Positions 33,140 to 45,934 are shown, counted from the stretch's first letter. The stretch: DNA of 64,000 bases from Thereva unica (GCA_949987705.1 OX465283.1:93855813-93919812), one strand, 5' to 3'. The notes: generated by a model not told the origin, from the sequence alone. Numbers and translations are program-made.

Positions 33140-35100
33140 CACGGTGTAAAAAGAACGCGGCTATTATGGTAATGGGTCCTCTTGAGATCGCCGCCGTGGA
33201 TCTAACTATATATTGAGTATACAATATTGCTTATTGTATTCTACTTAATATTCCCTTTCATTTGATACCCATGTCGACGAGGTTTTGAATAAAATGGTAA
33301 TCCGCCCTCTTGAGATGACCGCCATGGATCTAACCATATATTGAGTATACCATATCGCTTATGGCATTCTAATTATGATACCCTATCAATTGATCCCATG
33401 TCGAGGGGGTGGAAGAAATGGTATTCCGTCCTCTTGAGACGGTTGCCATGGATTTTACGACATAGCTTATTGTATTCTACTTATCACACATTTTCATTTG
33501 ATACCTATGTCGAGGGAGGATGAAAATTGTAATGCGTCCTCTTGAGATGGCCGCGGTAGATCTAACTATTTAATGGGTATACTATGTTGCTTATTGTATT
33601 CTACTTATCCTACCCTATCATTTCATACCTATGTCGAGGGGGTTGTGAATAAAATGGTAATTCGCCCTCTTGAGATGACCGCCGTGGATTTAACCATATA
33701 TTGAGTATACTATATCGCTTATGGTATTCTACTTATGATACCCTTTCAATTGATACCCATGTCGAGGGGGTGGCGAAGAAATGGTAATCCGCCCTCTTGA
33801 GACGGCCGCCATGGATTTAAAGACATAGCTTATTGTATTCTACTTATCATTCCCTTTCGTTTGACACCCATGTCGAGGGGGTTGTGAAAAATATGGTACT
33901 CCGCCCTCTTCAGATGACCGCCATCTAACCATATATTGAGTATAACATATCGCATATGGCAGTCTACTAATGATACCCTTTCAATTGATACCCATGTCGA
34001 GGGAGTGGTGAAGAAAATGGTAATGCGTCCTCTTGAGATGGTCACGGAAGATCTAACTATTTAATGGGTATACTATGTTACTTATTGTATTCTACTTATC
34101 CTACCCTATCATTTTATATCCATGTGGAGGGGGTTGTGAATAAAATGGTAATCCGCCCTCTTGAGATGACCGCCGTGGATTTAACCATATATTGAGTATA
34201 CTATATCGCTTATGGTATTCTACTTATAATACCCTTTCAATTGATACCCATGTCGAGGGAGTGGTGAAGAAATGGTAGACCGCGCTCTTGAGACGGCCGC
34301 CATGGATTTTACGACATAGCTTATTGTTTTCTACTTAACATACCCTTTCATTTGATACCTATGTCGAGGTGGTGGTGAAGAAAATTGTAATGCGTCCTCT
34401 TGAGATAGCCGCCGTGGGTATAGTATACTAAATCGCTCATTGTATTCCACTTATCATTCCCTTTCATTTGATACCCATATCGAGGGGGTTGTGAAGAAAA
34501 TGATAGTCCGCCCTCTTGAGATGACCACCATGGATTTGATGATGGTATTGTACTTGTGTCGAGGGAGTGGTGAAGAAAATGGTAATGCGTCCTCTTGAGA
34601 TGGTCACGGAAGATCTAACTATTTAATGGGTATACTATGTTACTTATTGTATTCTACTTATCCTACCCTATCATTTTATATCCATGTGGAGGGGGTTGTG
34701 AATAAAATGGTAATCCGCCCTCTTGAGATGACCGCCGTGGATTTAACCATATATTGAGTATACTATATCGCTTATGGTATTCTACTTATAATACCCTTTC
34801 AATTGATACCCATGTCGAGGGAGTGGTGAAGAAATGGTAGACCGCGCTCTTGAGACGGCCGCCATGGATTTTACGACATAGCTTATTGTTTTCTACTTAA
34901 CATACCCTTTCATTTGATACCTATGTCGAGGTGGTGGTGAAGAAAATTGTAATGCGTCCTCTTGAGATAGCCGCCGTGGGTATAGTATACTAAATCGCTC
35001 ATTGTATTCCACTTATCATTCCCTTTCATTTGATACCCATATCGACCTCTTGAGATGACCACCATGGATTTGATGATGGTATTGTACTTGTGATTCTACC
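33140..35100 (-). repeat. Satellite array, reverse orientation of the 15-kb satellite
   Basis: Units share CCGCCCTCTTGAGATGACCG, TATTGAGTATACTATATCG and TTGATACCCATGTCGAGG. Their reverse complements match the array at 15.1-16.0 kb. Unit lengths vary between about 109 and 128 bp. A higher-order duplication of about 563 bp is visible: 33,995-34,475 recurs at 34,558-35,045, with an internal loss of about 30 bp in the second copy. No coding potential. Confidence 0.9.
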
Positions 35101-35110
35101 TTTCTCCCCC

Positions 35111-38100
35111 CCGCGGTGCCCCCTGGGGTACTTCTTCGGAAGGAGCTAACGGGAGACGGGCGAATGGCGAGCTCTCTGCGCCACAAAACAGAGCTTTAAG
35201 TCGGTTGGGCTGAGGGTTAGCAACCCGCTCCCATAAAAAACACCATTGCTACGAATCGGCAAACAATGCCTCGGAACCGGATGGACAACACGACGACGAC
35301 CTTTGCTTTTCGAACAAGGACACGAATCGGATCATGGAATGTGAGAACACTGCTGGCTGAGGGACGGCTGGATGAAGTCCTCAACGAGATGAATCGATAT
35401 AAAATCAAGATCATGGGACTTAGCGAGACCAGATGGCCCGATGCGGGGGAACATATCTGCCCAAATGGTGAGTCCTTTTTGTATTCTGGGAGAAACGAAA
35501 CTGAAAGCCGTAGGAGTGGCGTTGGTGTAATACTCACCAAAGAAGCCAGGTCCAGCCTCATTAGCTGGTCACCAGTTTCTGAGAGGATTATTACCGTGCG
35601 CCTGCGTACCAGACTAAGAAGTACTACGGTAGTCCAATGCTATGCTCCAACTGAAGACGCTGAAGATGACATCAAAGACGAGTTCTATTTGCGGCTAAAT
35701 GAGGTTTTTCGCTTTATTCCAAGGGGAGACATCATTGTATTAATGGGTGACTTAAACGCACAGATCGGCCGTGACAACACCGACCTTGAAAAAACAATTG
35801 GAAATCAAGGTCTAAGCCAAGTTACCAATAACAATGGTGAGCTTTTCGTTGACTTCTGTAGCTCCCACCAACTCATTGTAGGTGGAACTTACTTTTGTCA
35901 CAAGAAGATAAACAAAGAGACCTGGGTATCGCCCGATGGTAGAACGAGAAATCAGATAGATCATGTGGCCGTCAGCCGCAGATGGAGAACTATCCTTGAG
36001 GATGTCAGGAGTTTCAGGGGAGCAGACACTGGAAGCGACCACCATTTGGTAGTAGCAACTATTCGCCTTAAAATCGCCGCAATCAGATACGTACAACGCG
36101 ATGCTATAAACCGTAGACGGTTCAACGTAGACCTTCTGCGGGAGAGCGGTAAAAAGCGGGAATTTGCTGGAAACCTACAACAAATATTAAACCAGCACAA
36201 CGTTTCTGACGACACAAATATTGAAGAGCTGTGGAGTAGGACAAAGGGCGCAATATTGACGGCTGCGGAAATGAGCATCGGTTATGTCCCAAGAAACCAG
36301 CAACACTGGATCTCGGACACAACCTGGCAAAAAATAGAACGCAGGAGAGCCCTAAAAAATAACGTAAACTCTACAAGCGACCCCGAAAGACGCTACCAAC
36401 TGGAACGGGAGTACTCCCAATTACACCGGGAGGTAAAGAGAAGTGTCCGGCGTGATAAAAGGCAGCAGATAAATGAGCTCGCAGAAAAAGCGGAAAACGC
36501 GGCAAACACAGGCAACAGTAAGGTGCTGTACCAAATTACTAAACAGCTCACGGGAAAGCACTCTATTAAAAAGCATGCCGTTAAGAGTGCGGATGGAAGG
36601 CTGCTGTGCAGCGACGAGGAGCAGCTCCAAAGATGGAGAGATTACTTCTTCGCCGCCCTGAATGGTTCATTTACACAGCAACCTCAGGAAACCAGCAACA
36701 ATGCACAACCTATAAGAATCACCACCCGAGCCCCATCCAAGACGGAAATAGTAACCGCAATTCATGCGATGGCCAATGGTAAAGCAGCTGGGAAAGATGG
36801 CATCCCGCCAGAATTGTTGAAAGCCGATTCAAGCCTCATAGCAGATGCGCTTCAGCCAATCCTGGAAATAGCATGGAACACCTGTACCTTTCCGGAGGAT
36901 TGGACGGAAGGTATCATAGTCAAAATACCAAAAAGGGGGACCTAACAATATGCGACAACTGGAGAGGCATCTGTTTACTATCTACAGTGGGCAAAATTTT
37001 GTCCCATATATTACTATCTAGGATAAGTGAGGCAGTAGACCGAACGCTTAGGAGGCAGCAGGCCGGATTCAGGAAGGGCCGCTCATGTATTGATCATATC
37101 AACACCTTACGAATAATAGTGGAGCAGTCTACTGAATTCCGATCCCCCCTTTACCTTGCTTTCGTAGATTATGAGAAAGCGTTCGACTCGGTCAATAGGA
37201 GCTTTATATGGCAGGAACTACGGCGACGGGGACTGCCTGATAAAATAAAAGAATTGATAAAAGCCCTATATAACAATTCCGAATGCAGAGTTCTCCATAA
37301 TGGAAAATTATCCGACAGCTTCGAGGTGAGCTCAGGAGTACGACAAGGATGGCTACTCTCGCCTTTACTATTTCTTATAGTAATAAATGACATCCTTATC
37401 GGCGCTCTAGATAGTAGAACAGGCGGCATACAATGGGGTTTGTTAGACCGTCTTAAGGATCTCGACTACGCAGATGATATCTGTTTGCTGGCCCACAGAC
37501 ACCAGGACCTCAAAAACATGATTAACAATTTGGCAACAGAAAGTAGTCCAGCAGGCTTAAGGCTAAATCCAACTAAAACTAAAGAAATGCGGATAAATGC
37601 AAACACCATTGAACGGACTGCGCTGAATAACCGTGACGTGGAACTGGTCGATAAATTCTGCTACCTCGGTAGTATTATTACCGAAAATGGCGGTGCAGAA
37701 GAAGATGTCAGTTCCAGAATAAATAAAGCACGAGGCGCATATGCATGCCTGTTCCGCATATGGAGATCAACGGAGATCTCAACTAACACCAAATTGCGGC
37801 TGTTCAACTCCAACGTGAAGGCAGTACTTTTATACGGTTGCAAAACATGGAAAGTCACCCAATTCATCACAGGGCGCCTACAAGTCTTCGTCAACAGATG
37901 CCTGCGTCGTATCCTAAAAATCCGCTGGCAGGATAGAATTTCAAACGAAGAACTATGGCGCCGTGCCGGCCAAGAAAGGATAGACGACCAAATCAGGCGA
38001 AGGAAATGGAATTGGGTTGGCCACACCTTGCGACGCGAAAACGAAAATCTAGCCAAACAGGCCTTCGACTGGAATCCGCAAGGATCCCGTCTAGTTGAAA

Positions 38101-38262
38101 GACCTAGGACAACGTGGAGGAGAACCCTACTAGCAGAAGCCGCAACAACTGGAAGATCCTGGTCGGAGCTGAGAGCTGTCGCGCAAAACAGAGTCCGCTG
38201 GAGGGCAACTGTTTCCGCCCTATGTCCCATGAGGGATTAAAGGAGCACAATGATGAAAAATG
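35111..38262 (+). mobile_element. RTE-clade LINE inserted in the satellite
   Basis: A GC-richer 5' leader (GGTAGCC-poor, containing GGTTAGCAACCCGC at 35,215) precedes the ORF. The 3' end is short and finishes with ATGATGAAAAATGATG repeats, as usual for RTE elements, before the satellite resumes. The full polymerase length is present. A near-identical copy begins at 62,383. The endpoints are accurate to about 10-20 bp. Confidence 0.85.
35266..38240 (+). pseudogene. RTE endonuclease-reverse transcriptase ORF, broken by a 1-bp deletion
   Basis: The endonuclease has GSWNVRTLL, LSETRWPD, GDLNAQIG and GSDHHLV. The RT has FRKGRSCIDH, FVDYEKAFD, GVRQGWLLSPLLF and YADDICLL (37,466-37,477). The tail has WVGHTLRRENENLAKQAF and the PRTTWRR region typical of RTE proteins. 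The first frame stops at 36,943-36,945 and the second is read from about 36,930. The copy at 63,391 reads ATACCCAAAAAGGGGG where this one reads ATACCAAAAAGGGGG, so loss of one C at about 36,928 explains the break. The Trp in GWLLSP is Cys in the other copy. Confidence 0.9.
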
Positions 38263-38335
38263 ATGATACCCTTTCAATTGATACCCATTTCGAAGGGATG
38301 GTGAAGAAATGGTAATCCGTCCTCTTGAGACGCGT
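38263..38335 (-). repeat. Satellite resumes after the RTE insertion
   Basis: The words TACCCTTTCAATTGATACCC and GGTAATCCGTCCTCTTGAGA match the units left of 35,100, confirming that the RTE element lies inside the array. Confidence 0.85.
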
Positions 38336-38743
38336 ACCAGTTTAATATGAACGCCTTTTGTTAATCATCGAATTGATAGGGAATGCTATCTGACATCAAC
38401 AGTGCTTGATTCGACTAACTTGTAACGAATATGTCATATTTTTAGAAATAAATTACAATTACGAACTTGGTAAAAGTGGTAATTGGTATTTCAAAATTTT
38501 ACTGTACTTTTTTACTATGAACTACATGTGTTTTTTATAGACACTATAGTTGTGACAAACCACTTTTATATGAACACATTTTGTTAATCATCTAATGCCA
38601 TCTGTCATCAACAACAAGCGGGGAATTGTTTTCTACGCGTGATACAGTTTCAGGAAATTGCCGTTTATCCCGGGATTTCCAGTAGTTACCGTAAAATTTG
38701 TTCTTTTTGGTCAAGTCTGACAAGTACTTAACAGTTACCATCA

Positions 38744-41457
38744 TCATAAATAGCTCCACAGCCTGTTATTGGCCTTGGCTTCCTGCAACATCCTCCTCCA
38801 GAACTGTCGGTCCCTGGCTTGAAGTCTCCAATTTGTTATACCTAGGGTTCGTAGATCTTCTTCTACGCTGTCTATATATCTCTTTTTTGGACGTCCCGTA
38901 CCTCTGTGTTCGTCTTGTCTCTTGTTCATAATAATTTTTGTTATGCTGTCGTCACTGCTACGTTCAACATGTCCTGCCCATCGGATTCTGTTAATTTTTA
39001 TAGTTTTAATGATGTTTGGATCTTTATACAACTGATACAATTCGTGATTGTATCTTCTCCTCCAAACACCGTTTTCGTTGATTCCTCCATATATAATGCG
39101 CAGGATTTTTCTTTCGAAGCACCCTAGGAGGTGTTCTTCGTTACTTCTTAATGTCCAGATTTCGGATCCATACAGTAGTATTGGCCTTATAAGAGTTCTG
39201 TACAGTTTTACTTTAGTGCTTCTTGATATGTTCCTTGATAAGAAATTTTTACGTAGCCCAAAGTAGCATCTGTTTCCCAGCGCTAATCTCCTTTTAACTT
39301 CTAATGTCGTGTCGTTGTCTTTTGAAATTAGCGTCCCTAGATATATAAATTCTTTTACTGCTTCGATGTTGTATATATCAATTGTCATATTCTGGCGATC
39401 ATTATGTCTTTTGGAGATGCACATATATTTCGTTTTCTCTTCATTAATTGCTAGTCCGAATTTCTTTGCTGCTCTTTCTAGCGATATGAAGGCTTCTTTC
39501 ATTGCTACGGGGGATCTGGCTAGTATTACGATGTCGTCAGCGTACGCCAATATTTGTACCGACTTGTTGAAAATACTACGGCTAGTATTACGATGTCGTC
39601 AGCGTACGCCAATATTTGTACCGACTTGTTGAAAATACTGCCCGCGGTGTTATACTTTTTCCATAGCTACGTTAAATAGTAAGCACGATAGGGCACCTCC
39701 TTGTCTTAGTCCTACTGTGGCGTTGAATGGTTCTCTGATAGCTCTCCTTCAATTCTTATTCTGCATAATACCTCTTTCATTCTCATTTTGGTCAAATTTA
39801 CGAGGTGTTTGGGGAATCTTAGGTACTCCATAGCTTTGTATGATTCTTCAAGTTTTATTTTATCATAGGCGTTTCTGAAGTCTATGAATAGCGAATGTAT
39901 GTTTATGTTAAATTCATTCGCCTTTTCTAGGACCTGCCTAAAAGTGAAAATATGGTCTGTGGTAGATCTTCCGGGACGGAAACCGCTTTGATAGTTTCCC
40001 AGAGCTTCTTCTGCGTAAGGCTGCAGTTTAACGTATAAAATATTTGAAAATACTTTATATGCTACGTTCAGTAGAGTGATGCCTCTATAGTTACGGCAGT
40101 TTAGCTGATCTCCTTTTTTATGTATAGGGCACACAATGCCCTCGCTCCATTCCGATGGTATTTGTTTCTGGGTCCATATTAGTGTTACGATTTCATGCAG
40201 GCTTAATATTACGTTTCCACCTCCTTTTTTTAATAGCTCTGCTACAATGTTATCTTTGTTGTTTTTTAGTTTTTGCACTGCGTCTTGTACGTCTTCTGAT
40301 GTAGGCATATCTCCCGCTAGTTCTTCTGCTACTTCCACGTTTTCTGTTGGCGGTTGCTCCTCATCTCCAGCTAGCAGTTCTTTGAAGTGTTCGCACCATC
40401 TAGTTAGAACTAGTTCTTTGGTGCTTAAGATTTCCCCATTCTTATTTTTGCACATAGTTACTCTGGACTTGAAACCGACTCGGTGCTCATTTACTTTTTT
40501 ATATAGTTGCCTGACGTCGTTTCGGCTGTTCGCTTCTTCTATTTTTAACATTTCGTTTTCCTAGTACTCATTTTTCTTCGCTTTGTGCACTCTTTTCTCC
40601 TGCCTTCTTTTTTCTTTGTACAGCTCAGCTGCATTTCTCGTTCTGTGCTTCTGTAACATCACTTGATATGCTACATTCTTTTCCTGTGTTACTCGTGCAC
40701 AGTCATCGTCGAACCATTCATTTCTTCTTTCACGGGGCTCGTATCCTAGAGTATTTGACGCTGATTCTTTGATTAGGGTTTTTAAGTTACTCCATTTAAC
40801 CTCTATGTCTTCGGCGCTGTCGTTCTTCGCATTTGTCACTCTTCTATTTATTTCATCTACATATTCTTCTTGTTTTTCCTCTTCTTTTAACAATTTCACG
40901 TTAAATTTTCTTTCCTTGCGAGTTCTTCCTTCGTTTACTATCGATATTCTGCTTCTGATTCTCGCCCCAATCATATAGTGGTCAGAGTCGATGTTTGCAC
41001 CACGATATGATCTAACACCTAGTACTTCTGAGCAGTGACGCGCATCTATTAGTATATGGTCAATTGAGTTTTGCGTTCTTCCATCTGGAGATCTCCAGAT
41101 TACCTTGTGTATATCTTTCCGCTGGAATCTTGTGTCTGCGATTACCATATTATTCATCATTGCAAAACTGATCAGTCTCATACCGTTTTCGTTTGTTTCG
41201 TCATGTAGACTGAATGATCCTATTGTTGGTCGGTATGTCCTTTCATGTCCGATTTTTGCATTTGCATCTCCTATGATAAGTTTTACATCATGACTAGAAC
41301 AGTTTCTTAGCGCTCTATCTAAGGTTTCATAGAATGCATCTTTGACTTCTTCTATTGCATCTTCAATCGGGGCATGTATATTTATTATGGAGTAGTTAAA
41401 GAATCTTCCTCTTATGCGTATTTTACATATTCTTTCGTCTATAGCGTCAAACCCCAT
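38744..41457 (-). pseudogene. RTE-like endonuclease-RT ORF with a nonsense codon and a frameshifting duplication
   Basis: The first part (41,457 down to 40,561) carries the endonuclease with IIGDANAKIG and NIDSDHYM. An in-frame TAG at 40,561-40,563 interrupts it and the same frame continues with RT motifs: NYRGITLLNVAYK, GFRPGRSTTDH and FIDFRNAYD. A stop near 39,712 follows. A third segment (39,550 to 38,744) has MAYADDIVILA and the tail NRIRWAGHVERSSDD with GRPKKRYIDSV. The frame change is explained by a 62-bp tandem duplication at 39,518-39,641 that repeats the YADD region. Confidence 0.88.
39518..39641. repeat. 62-bp exact tandem duplication across the RT active-site region
   Basis: GGCTAGTATTACGATGTCGT starts at 39,518 and again at 39,580. 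The two units look identical. Because 62 is not a multiple of three, the duplication shifts the LINE reading frame. Confidence 0.9.
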
Positions 41458-41860
41458 AACTAGATGTTTAATTTGTTTTCTTACAATGAATGCCGTCCCA
41501 AAAGTATGATTTTTCAGTTACAGTTTTGCGAATATCTCCGGAAAGCTTTGGAATTACCAAATGAAGTCATTCGCATCTCAGTTTGACACTCGCTTTAGTG
41601 CAGCGAACGAAATACGGAGGACATGTTTGTTTGCTAACGTTCAGGAAAAACAAATTCTCTAGAAAAATCTTGTGGATTTACTACTATAATAGTTATTTGA
41701 ACTAGCTTCTCTCGGGATTTCTTTGTCATCAGTTCTTATACTAGCCAGTTTTACACTAGTGCTAAACGTATAACTGAGAAGTCAGTTTATTCCATCTTCG
41801 TTCATCATACTGGGAAGTTAATCATGTGGACCGAAGGGGTCAAACCCACATCCCAACTAG

Positions 41861-43298
41861 TTTATATTGTGGTTATCGGTTACAAATGAAAAATTACTTA
41901 TATTGCTTATAGAAAGGTGATAAATGGCATAATTTTATAAAAAAAAACACCTTGTTTTCCATGTTTAGGCGTAAATACGGCTTTAGCTGTTTGCCCTTAC
42001 GAACTCGTAAAAATACCGCACGTTTTAAGGACTGTGGCAATATGGAAATTTTTCCTGATGTTAAATGTATATGTTTCTATCTGGTTCAAATTCAATGGGA
42101 GCTTGCGGACTGAATGCACTTGTACGTGCACCATCAAGTAGAGTTGATGCAATTCTCGCTGATGTCACTGCAAATGCAATCTCATTCTGCAATAGTGTCG
42201 ACACCAAAATCGAATTGATAAGACATGGTTTGCCTGTACCACCTGTAGCATCTAGGAAAGAATCCCGCTAATCCTTTTGTCGTAGGATTTTATCGATCAG
42301 CAATTAACTGTCTTGCCTGAGATTAAACGAAATGTTTTAGCTGATTTACGTTGAATTGCTGTTCTCGCGCCAACTCTCTGTTTTACATAGCATTTCTGAA
42401 TCGCGTCGAATTTGAACTTTGTGGTTGATTGATATTCATAAGCCCTCTATCAGTATTAAAGCTTCATTGAAAATTTCGTCAGAATAATCACAGCTGTGTA
42501 TGAATATAGACTCACACTATGAGTGGAGGTGGTTTAAGTTCAATAGGCAACGTCTTGCAACATTTCAACTCTCTGACTTTTCAAATATATAATGGCATGA
42601 TAAAGAATAATTTTACCGTAAGAAATATGAAACCAAAAATATGTCCCATGTAAACTTATTGAAATGTTGAAAAATCAAGCATCTTCAAATCTATGTAAGG
42701 TACCATACTCAAAAAAAAAGGAAAAGAGATGAACATCCGATTCATCCGATTGAATTTGTCGTCTTTTTGGCTTCGAGATCTTACATTACTTACATACATT
42801 GCTCAAATCGGGCATAAGGGCATAAGTTACTTCAATCTAAGTTCAGAGAACCGCGTCCTTCGCTTAATATCTGCTTTTTTTCAAAGAAATTGTACGGCGA
42901 CTATCCTTAAATTACTTTCGATTGATCTGAAACTTTAGAAATCCGATGTTCAATTCTTTTGGTGCGCAATATAGCTTCCGTTTATTTTGCAGTTGAGGTG
43001 ATAAGAATTTTAATATGCAGTGGAAGACATTAAGGACATTTTTGATTCCGAATAATATCGATGTTATCGATTGGAATTTCGCCATTTGAAGCGTACAAAA
43101 GTTGGTTTTTCAAAACTGTTCCATAGATATGATGCTTTAAAGCATGCATCCCTTCAGCTCATTTGCATGCTTTGATCGAAGTATAACAGGCAAAGTTAAT
43201 CGAAAATCCTCTGCAAGAGTGTCACAGTTCAGAAGCCAGGGGTTATAACCTGACACTAAAACCAATAGAAATGATTTTTGGCTCACGAGCAATTTTTG
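41861..43298. repeat. Unclassified dispersed repeat, copy 1
   Basis: The part from about 42,090 to 42,950 matches 44,350-44,500 plus 51,835-52,460, with shared words such as GAATTGCTGTTCTCGCGCCAA and GTATTAAAGCTTCATTGAAAA. The second copy is split by a LINE. No coding frame or termini were recognised, so the element type is unknown. Confidence 0.65.
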
Positions 43299-44056
43299 AA
43301 GAGTATAGATTTTTTCAAACTCCGTGACACAAAAAATTTGAACAGTTCTGCGCACCTCATTGCCAAATTTTATAAATATTGTTCTATTATTTCCCCGCTT
43401 TTTAGTTAAAACGGCAACAAACGCAGAAAAAACTCAACAAAATAATTTGGGAAGGGGTGCGCGCATGCCGAATGAATAAAGTTAATTAATCTTTATATGT
43501 GTTGAGCAGAGCTTTTAAATACATGTAAAACTCCTGCTCAACCAAGTCAGTTTATCCATGGTAATAAGCATAATTTTACTATAATTATGCTAAATATTTC
43601 TCATCCCTAAATTTATAATAAAATAAATTAAAAGAATTTCTGGAAAAATATCTTTTAAAGATATGAGCATTTTCATTCATTAATTGAGAGTTCTCCGCAG
43701 CCGCAAGCAACACAACCTCCCCAAGCAGAAGCGCGTATGCGACTGGCGGAAAATGTCAACAATCTATCAAAGTGATAAATATACAAATTTCATATATTTT
43801 AGTAGAAATTGCTACAAATTATTTCTGTAGCATATGTGTAAAATACAAAAACCTTAAAATAAAAAAAATATATAAAAACGGGTGTTTTTCAGTCATAATT
43901 TGTAAATTTTTTAAATAATCATTGAAGTCCCAGAAAAATACACCTCCCTTTAGCAATACGCAGTCGCGACTGATTACATGGCAGCAAGTGATTTTATAGG
44001 AGGAGTTAAATGAAGCATGCGCGGGATGTCACGAGGTTTGAAAATAACTATACTTT
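43299..44056. repeat. Copy 2 of the long-TIR element interior (uninterrupted)
   Basis: It matches 2,246-2,427, 5,731-6,234 and 6,768-6,872 joined together, and also 57,170-57,857. This copy reveals the empty sites of the insertions at 2.4-5.7 and 6.2-6.8 kb. It lacks the inverted arms. Confidence 0.8.
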
Positions 44057-44506
44057 AAGAAAACAAATTGTTCTGCACGAGAACAAGTAGAGAAAGTGGG
44101 GAAAATTCTCGGGAAAACTCGGAAAATTGTTATTCATCAATAACGTGGAAGTGGTTCAAAATATCGATATAATGTATAGGAATAACTTGTAGAGCGTGAA
44201 AAGCTTCACAAAAAAATCTGTTTTTTCGAAAATTGCCTACCATGGATTGATTTTTAATCGGAAATCTCGTAAATCCCTGCCATTCGCTTCGACCGATTTA
44301 TTATAGGCCATGAAGCATTCGCCCTAAAATAGTAATTTTGCACGGATGTGGTGGCAATACAGGAGTTTTTACTGGTGTTGAATGCACTAAATATCCACCA
44401 TCAATATGCAATTCCCGATGATTTCACTGCAAGTGTACTCATTCTGCATTCGAATCGATGCCAAAATTAAATTGATAAGAATTGGATTGTCTGCACCCCC
44501 CCCCCC
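44057..44506. repeat. Unclassified dispersed repeat, copy 2, left part
   Basis: From about 44,350 it matches 42,110-42,235 (GATTTCACTGCAAG, ATTGATAAGAATTGG). It is cut at 44,506 by the 3' end of a minus-strand LINE and continues at about 51,835. Confidence 0.6.
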
Positions 44507-45545
44507 TTTTTTTTTATTTGGTAGTGCTAAGCTCAGGAGTCACCCTTTGTACTACTAGTCCGTCATGACATTTGTCACGTCATGGTGCAATGTCTAGCAG
44601 TAAGCTTAGTACGGGGAGGGCCGGGGAATAGGTAAAGGATTATAAAGGTACGGGGTTGAAGAAGGTGGTGATGAACCTTGCGTTTGAACTCTTGGATGTT
44701 GTATGAGCTTGGAAATACTGACTGTGAGAGATTATTCCAGAGTCGAGTTGTTCTATTTACAAACGAATTCATATCGTGTTCAGTGCGTGAAAGGGGGAGT
44801 TGCAGGTGGAGGGAATGAGACGAGTGGGCTAATCTGGTATTGCGGGTATAAGATTGCCGTGGAAGCAGAAGAGCGTTTAACTCTGAGTAACAGTCACTAT
44901 GATAGTAGCAATAAAATTTTGTCAGGGCTGCTACATTCCTGCGGTCGATGGAGGAGCAAGCGGTATCGTCATCAATTAATTTAAGGGCCCTTATTGGACC
45001 TTGTCTTACCATGCTTAGGTGGTTATTGGAGCGCCGCCCCAAACGAGGGAATTGTATTCGAGAAGAGGCCGAATGTAGCATTTATAAATAACTGCACGCG
45101 CCGATGACTGGAGGAGGAACTTGCACCTCTTAAGAAATCCCAAGCACTGGGATGCTTGTATGGCGATTTGAAATATGTGGTCATTCCATCACAAATCTTT
45201 GGCTTATGTCACGCCTAAGATGTGTAGGGAGGGATCGGCCGTTAGTTCAATTTTATCCACTCTCAAGGATGGGGAGCTGTTGATCTTTTTCTTTGAAATA
45301 AGACAGTACTTGGTTTTGGTGGGGTTGAATTCAACACGATTCAGATTTGACGCCATCCAAAACTACCTTAATTGAACGGAAAGGAAACTCTCAACCCACT
45401 TATAGAGAAGCGAGTCAATTCCAATAGCTTTGAGTTTAGCTAACAAGGCTGAGTGCCATACTCTATCCAAAGCCTTGGAGATATCCAAAGCAACCAAACT
45501 AGATTCACCAGATCCATGTAAACTTCGGTTGAGGTATTCTGTAAG
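44507..45545 (-). mobile_element. Jockey/CR1-type LINE copy, 3' piece
   Basis: A T run at 44,507-44,515 is the reverse complement of the poly-A tail. GTAGTGCTAAGCTCAGGAGT then matches the 3' end at 19.55-19.6 kb. The minus strand encodes the C-terminal region (DDDTACSSIDRRNVAALTKF) with deletions and frameshifts. The piece is cut at 45,545 by a hAT insertion and continues at 49,687. Confidence 0.88.
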
Positions 45546-45715
45546 CAGTGATGGATTTACGCCTAGGCCCGTGAGGGCGGCATAATTTGAAGGGCGGGAA
45601 AATTTTTAAAATGCTAAAATTTTAGGACGAAAAAAAGGAAAGATAATCCAGCAGAATACAAATGGAGTACTCCCTTTTTCGGACATTATGGGAAAAAGAA
45701 CAATAAAATATAGGT

Positions 45716-45934
45716 ATTTTGTCTACACTATTTTTTCAAATTCCGCATAATTTCGCCGCCAGAGGGCATTTTGCACCTTTTGTCAGGCCTTTGAAAAAAT
45801 GCAACTACATACTACTTTGATCACATTTAATTTTTCATACAAATTCATAATTTTAGCTTAAAATCTAAATAAGACGCAAAACGGCCTCTAGAGGCGAAAC
45901 TATGCGGAATCTGAAAAAATAGTGTAGACAAAAT
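45716..45934. mobile_element. MITE nested in the hAT 5' region
   Basis: The ends ATTTTGTCTACACTATTTTT are mirrored by AAAAATAGTGTAGACAAAAT, and inner parts such as ATTCCGCATA and CGCC are also inverted. At 219 bp it has no coding capacity. Confidence 0.75.

Larger units (their letters stand above)
38739..41514 (-). mobile_element. RTE-like LINE with a 7-bp target duplication
   Basis: The minus-strand element is flanked by CAGTTAC (38,732-38,738 and 41,515-41,521), and the HINE-like target is contiguous without it. Its 3' end is the short ATTTATGATGATG tail typical of RTE-type elements. The 5' end is truncated inside the endonuclease domain. It belongs to a different family from the 35-kb RTE but is close to the fragment at 12-13 kb. 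Confidence 0.88.
38636..41860. mobile_element. Second HINE-like copy (3' part), split by a LINE
   Basis: Positions 38,636-38,738 and 41,515-41,860 match 3,945-4,400 of the first HINE-like copy when joined. The right end has ATACTGGGAAGTTAATC, a hairpin-capable GTGGACC...CCCACAT stretch, and finishes CTAG followed by T. Upstream, 38,340-38,600 holds a diverged direct repeat (ATATGAACRC...TTTTGTTAATCATC) that I cannot assign. Confidence 0.6.

Noticed and set aside
33140..35100. CRISPR-like array
   Set aside because: Units are tandem without unique spacers, vary in length, and belong to a satellite in a eukaryotic context.
35817..36278. Minus-strand frames in the RTE element
   Set aside because: They are antisense shadows of the RTE coding sequence, as are those repeated at 62.4-63.6 kb.
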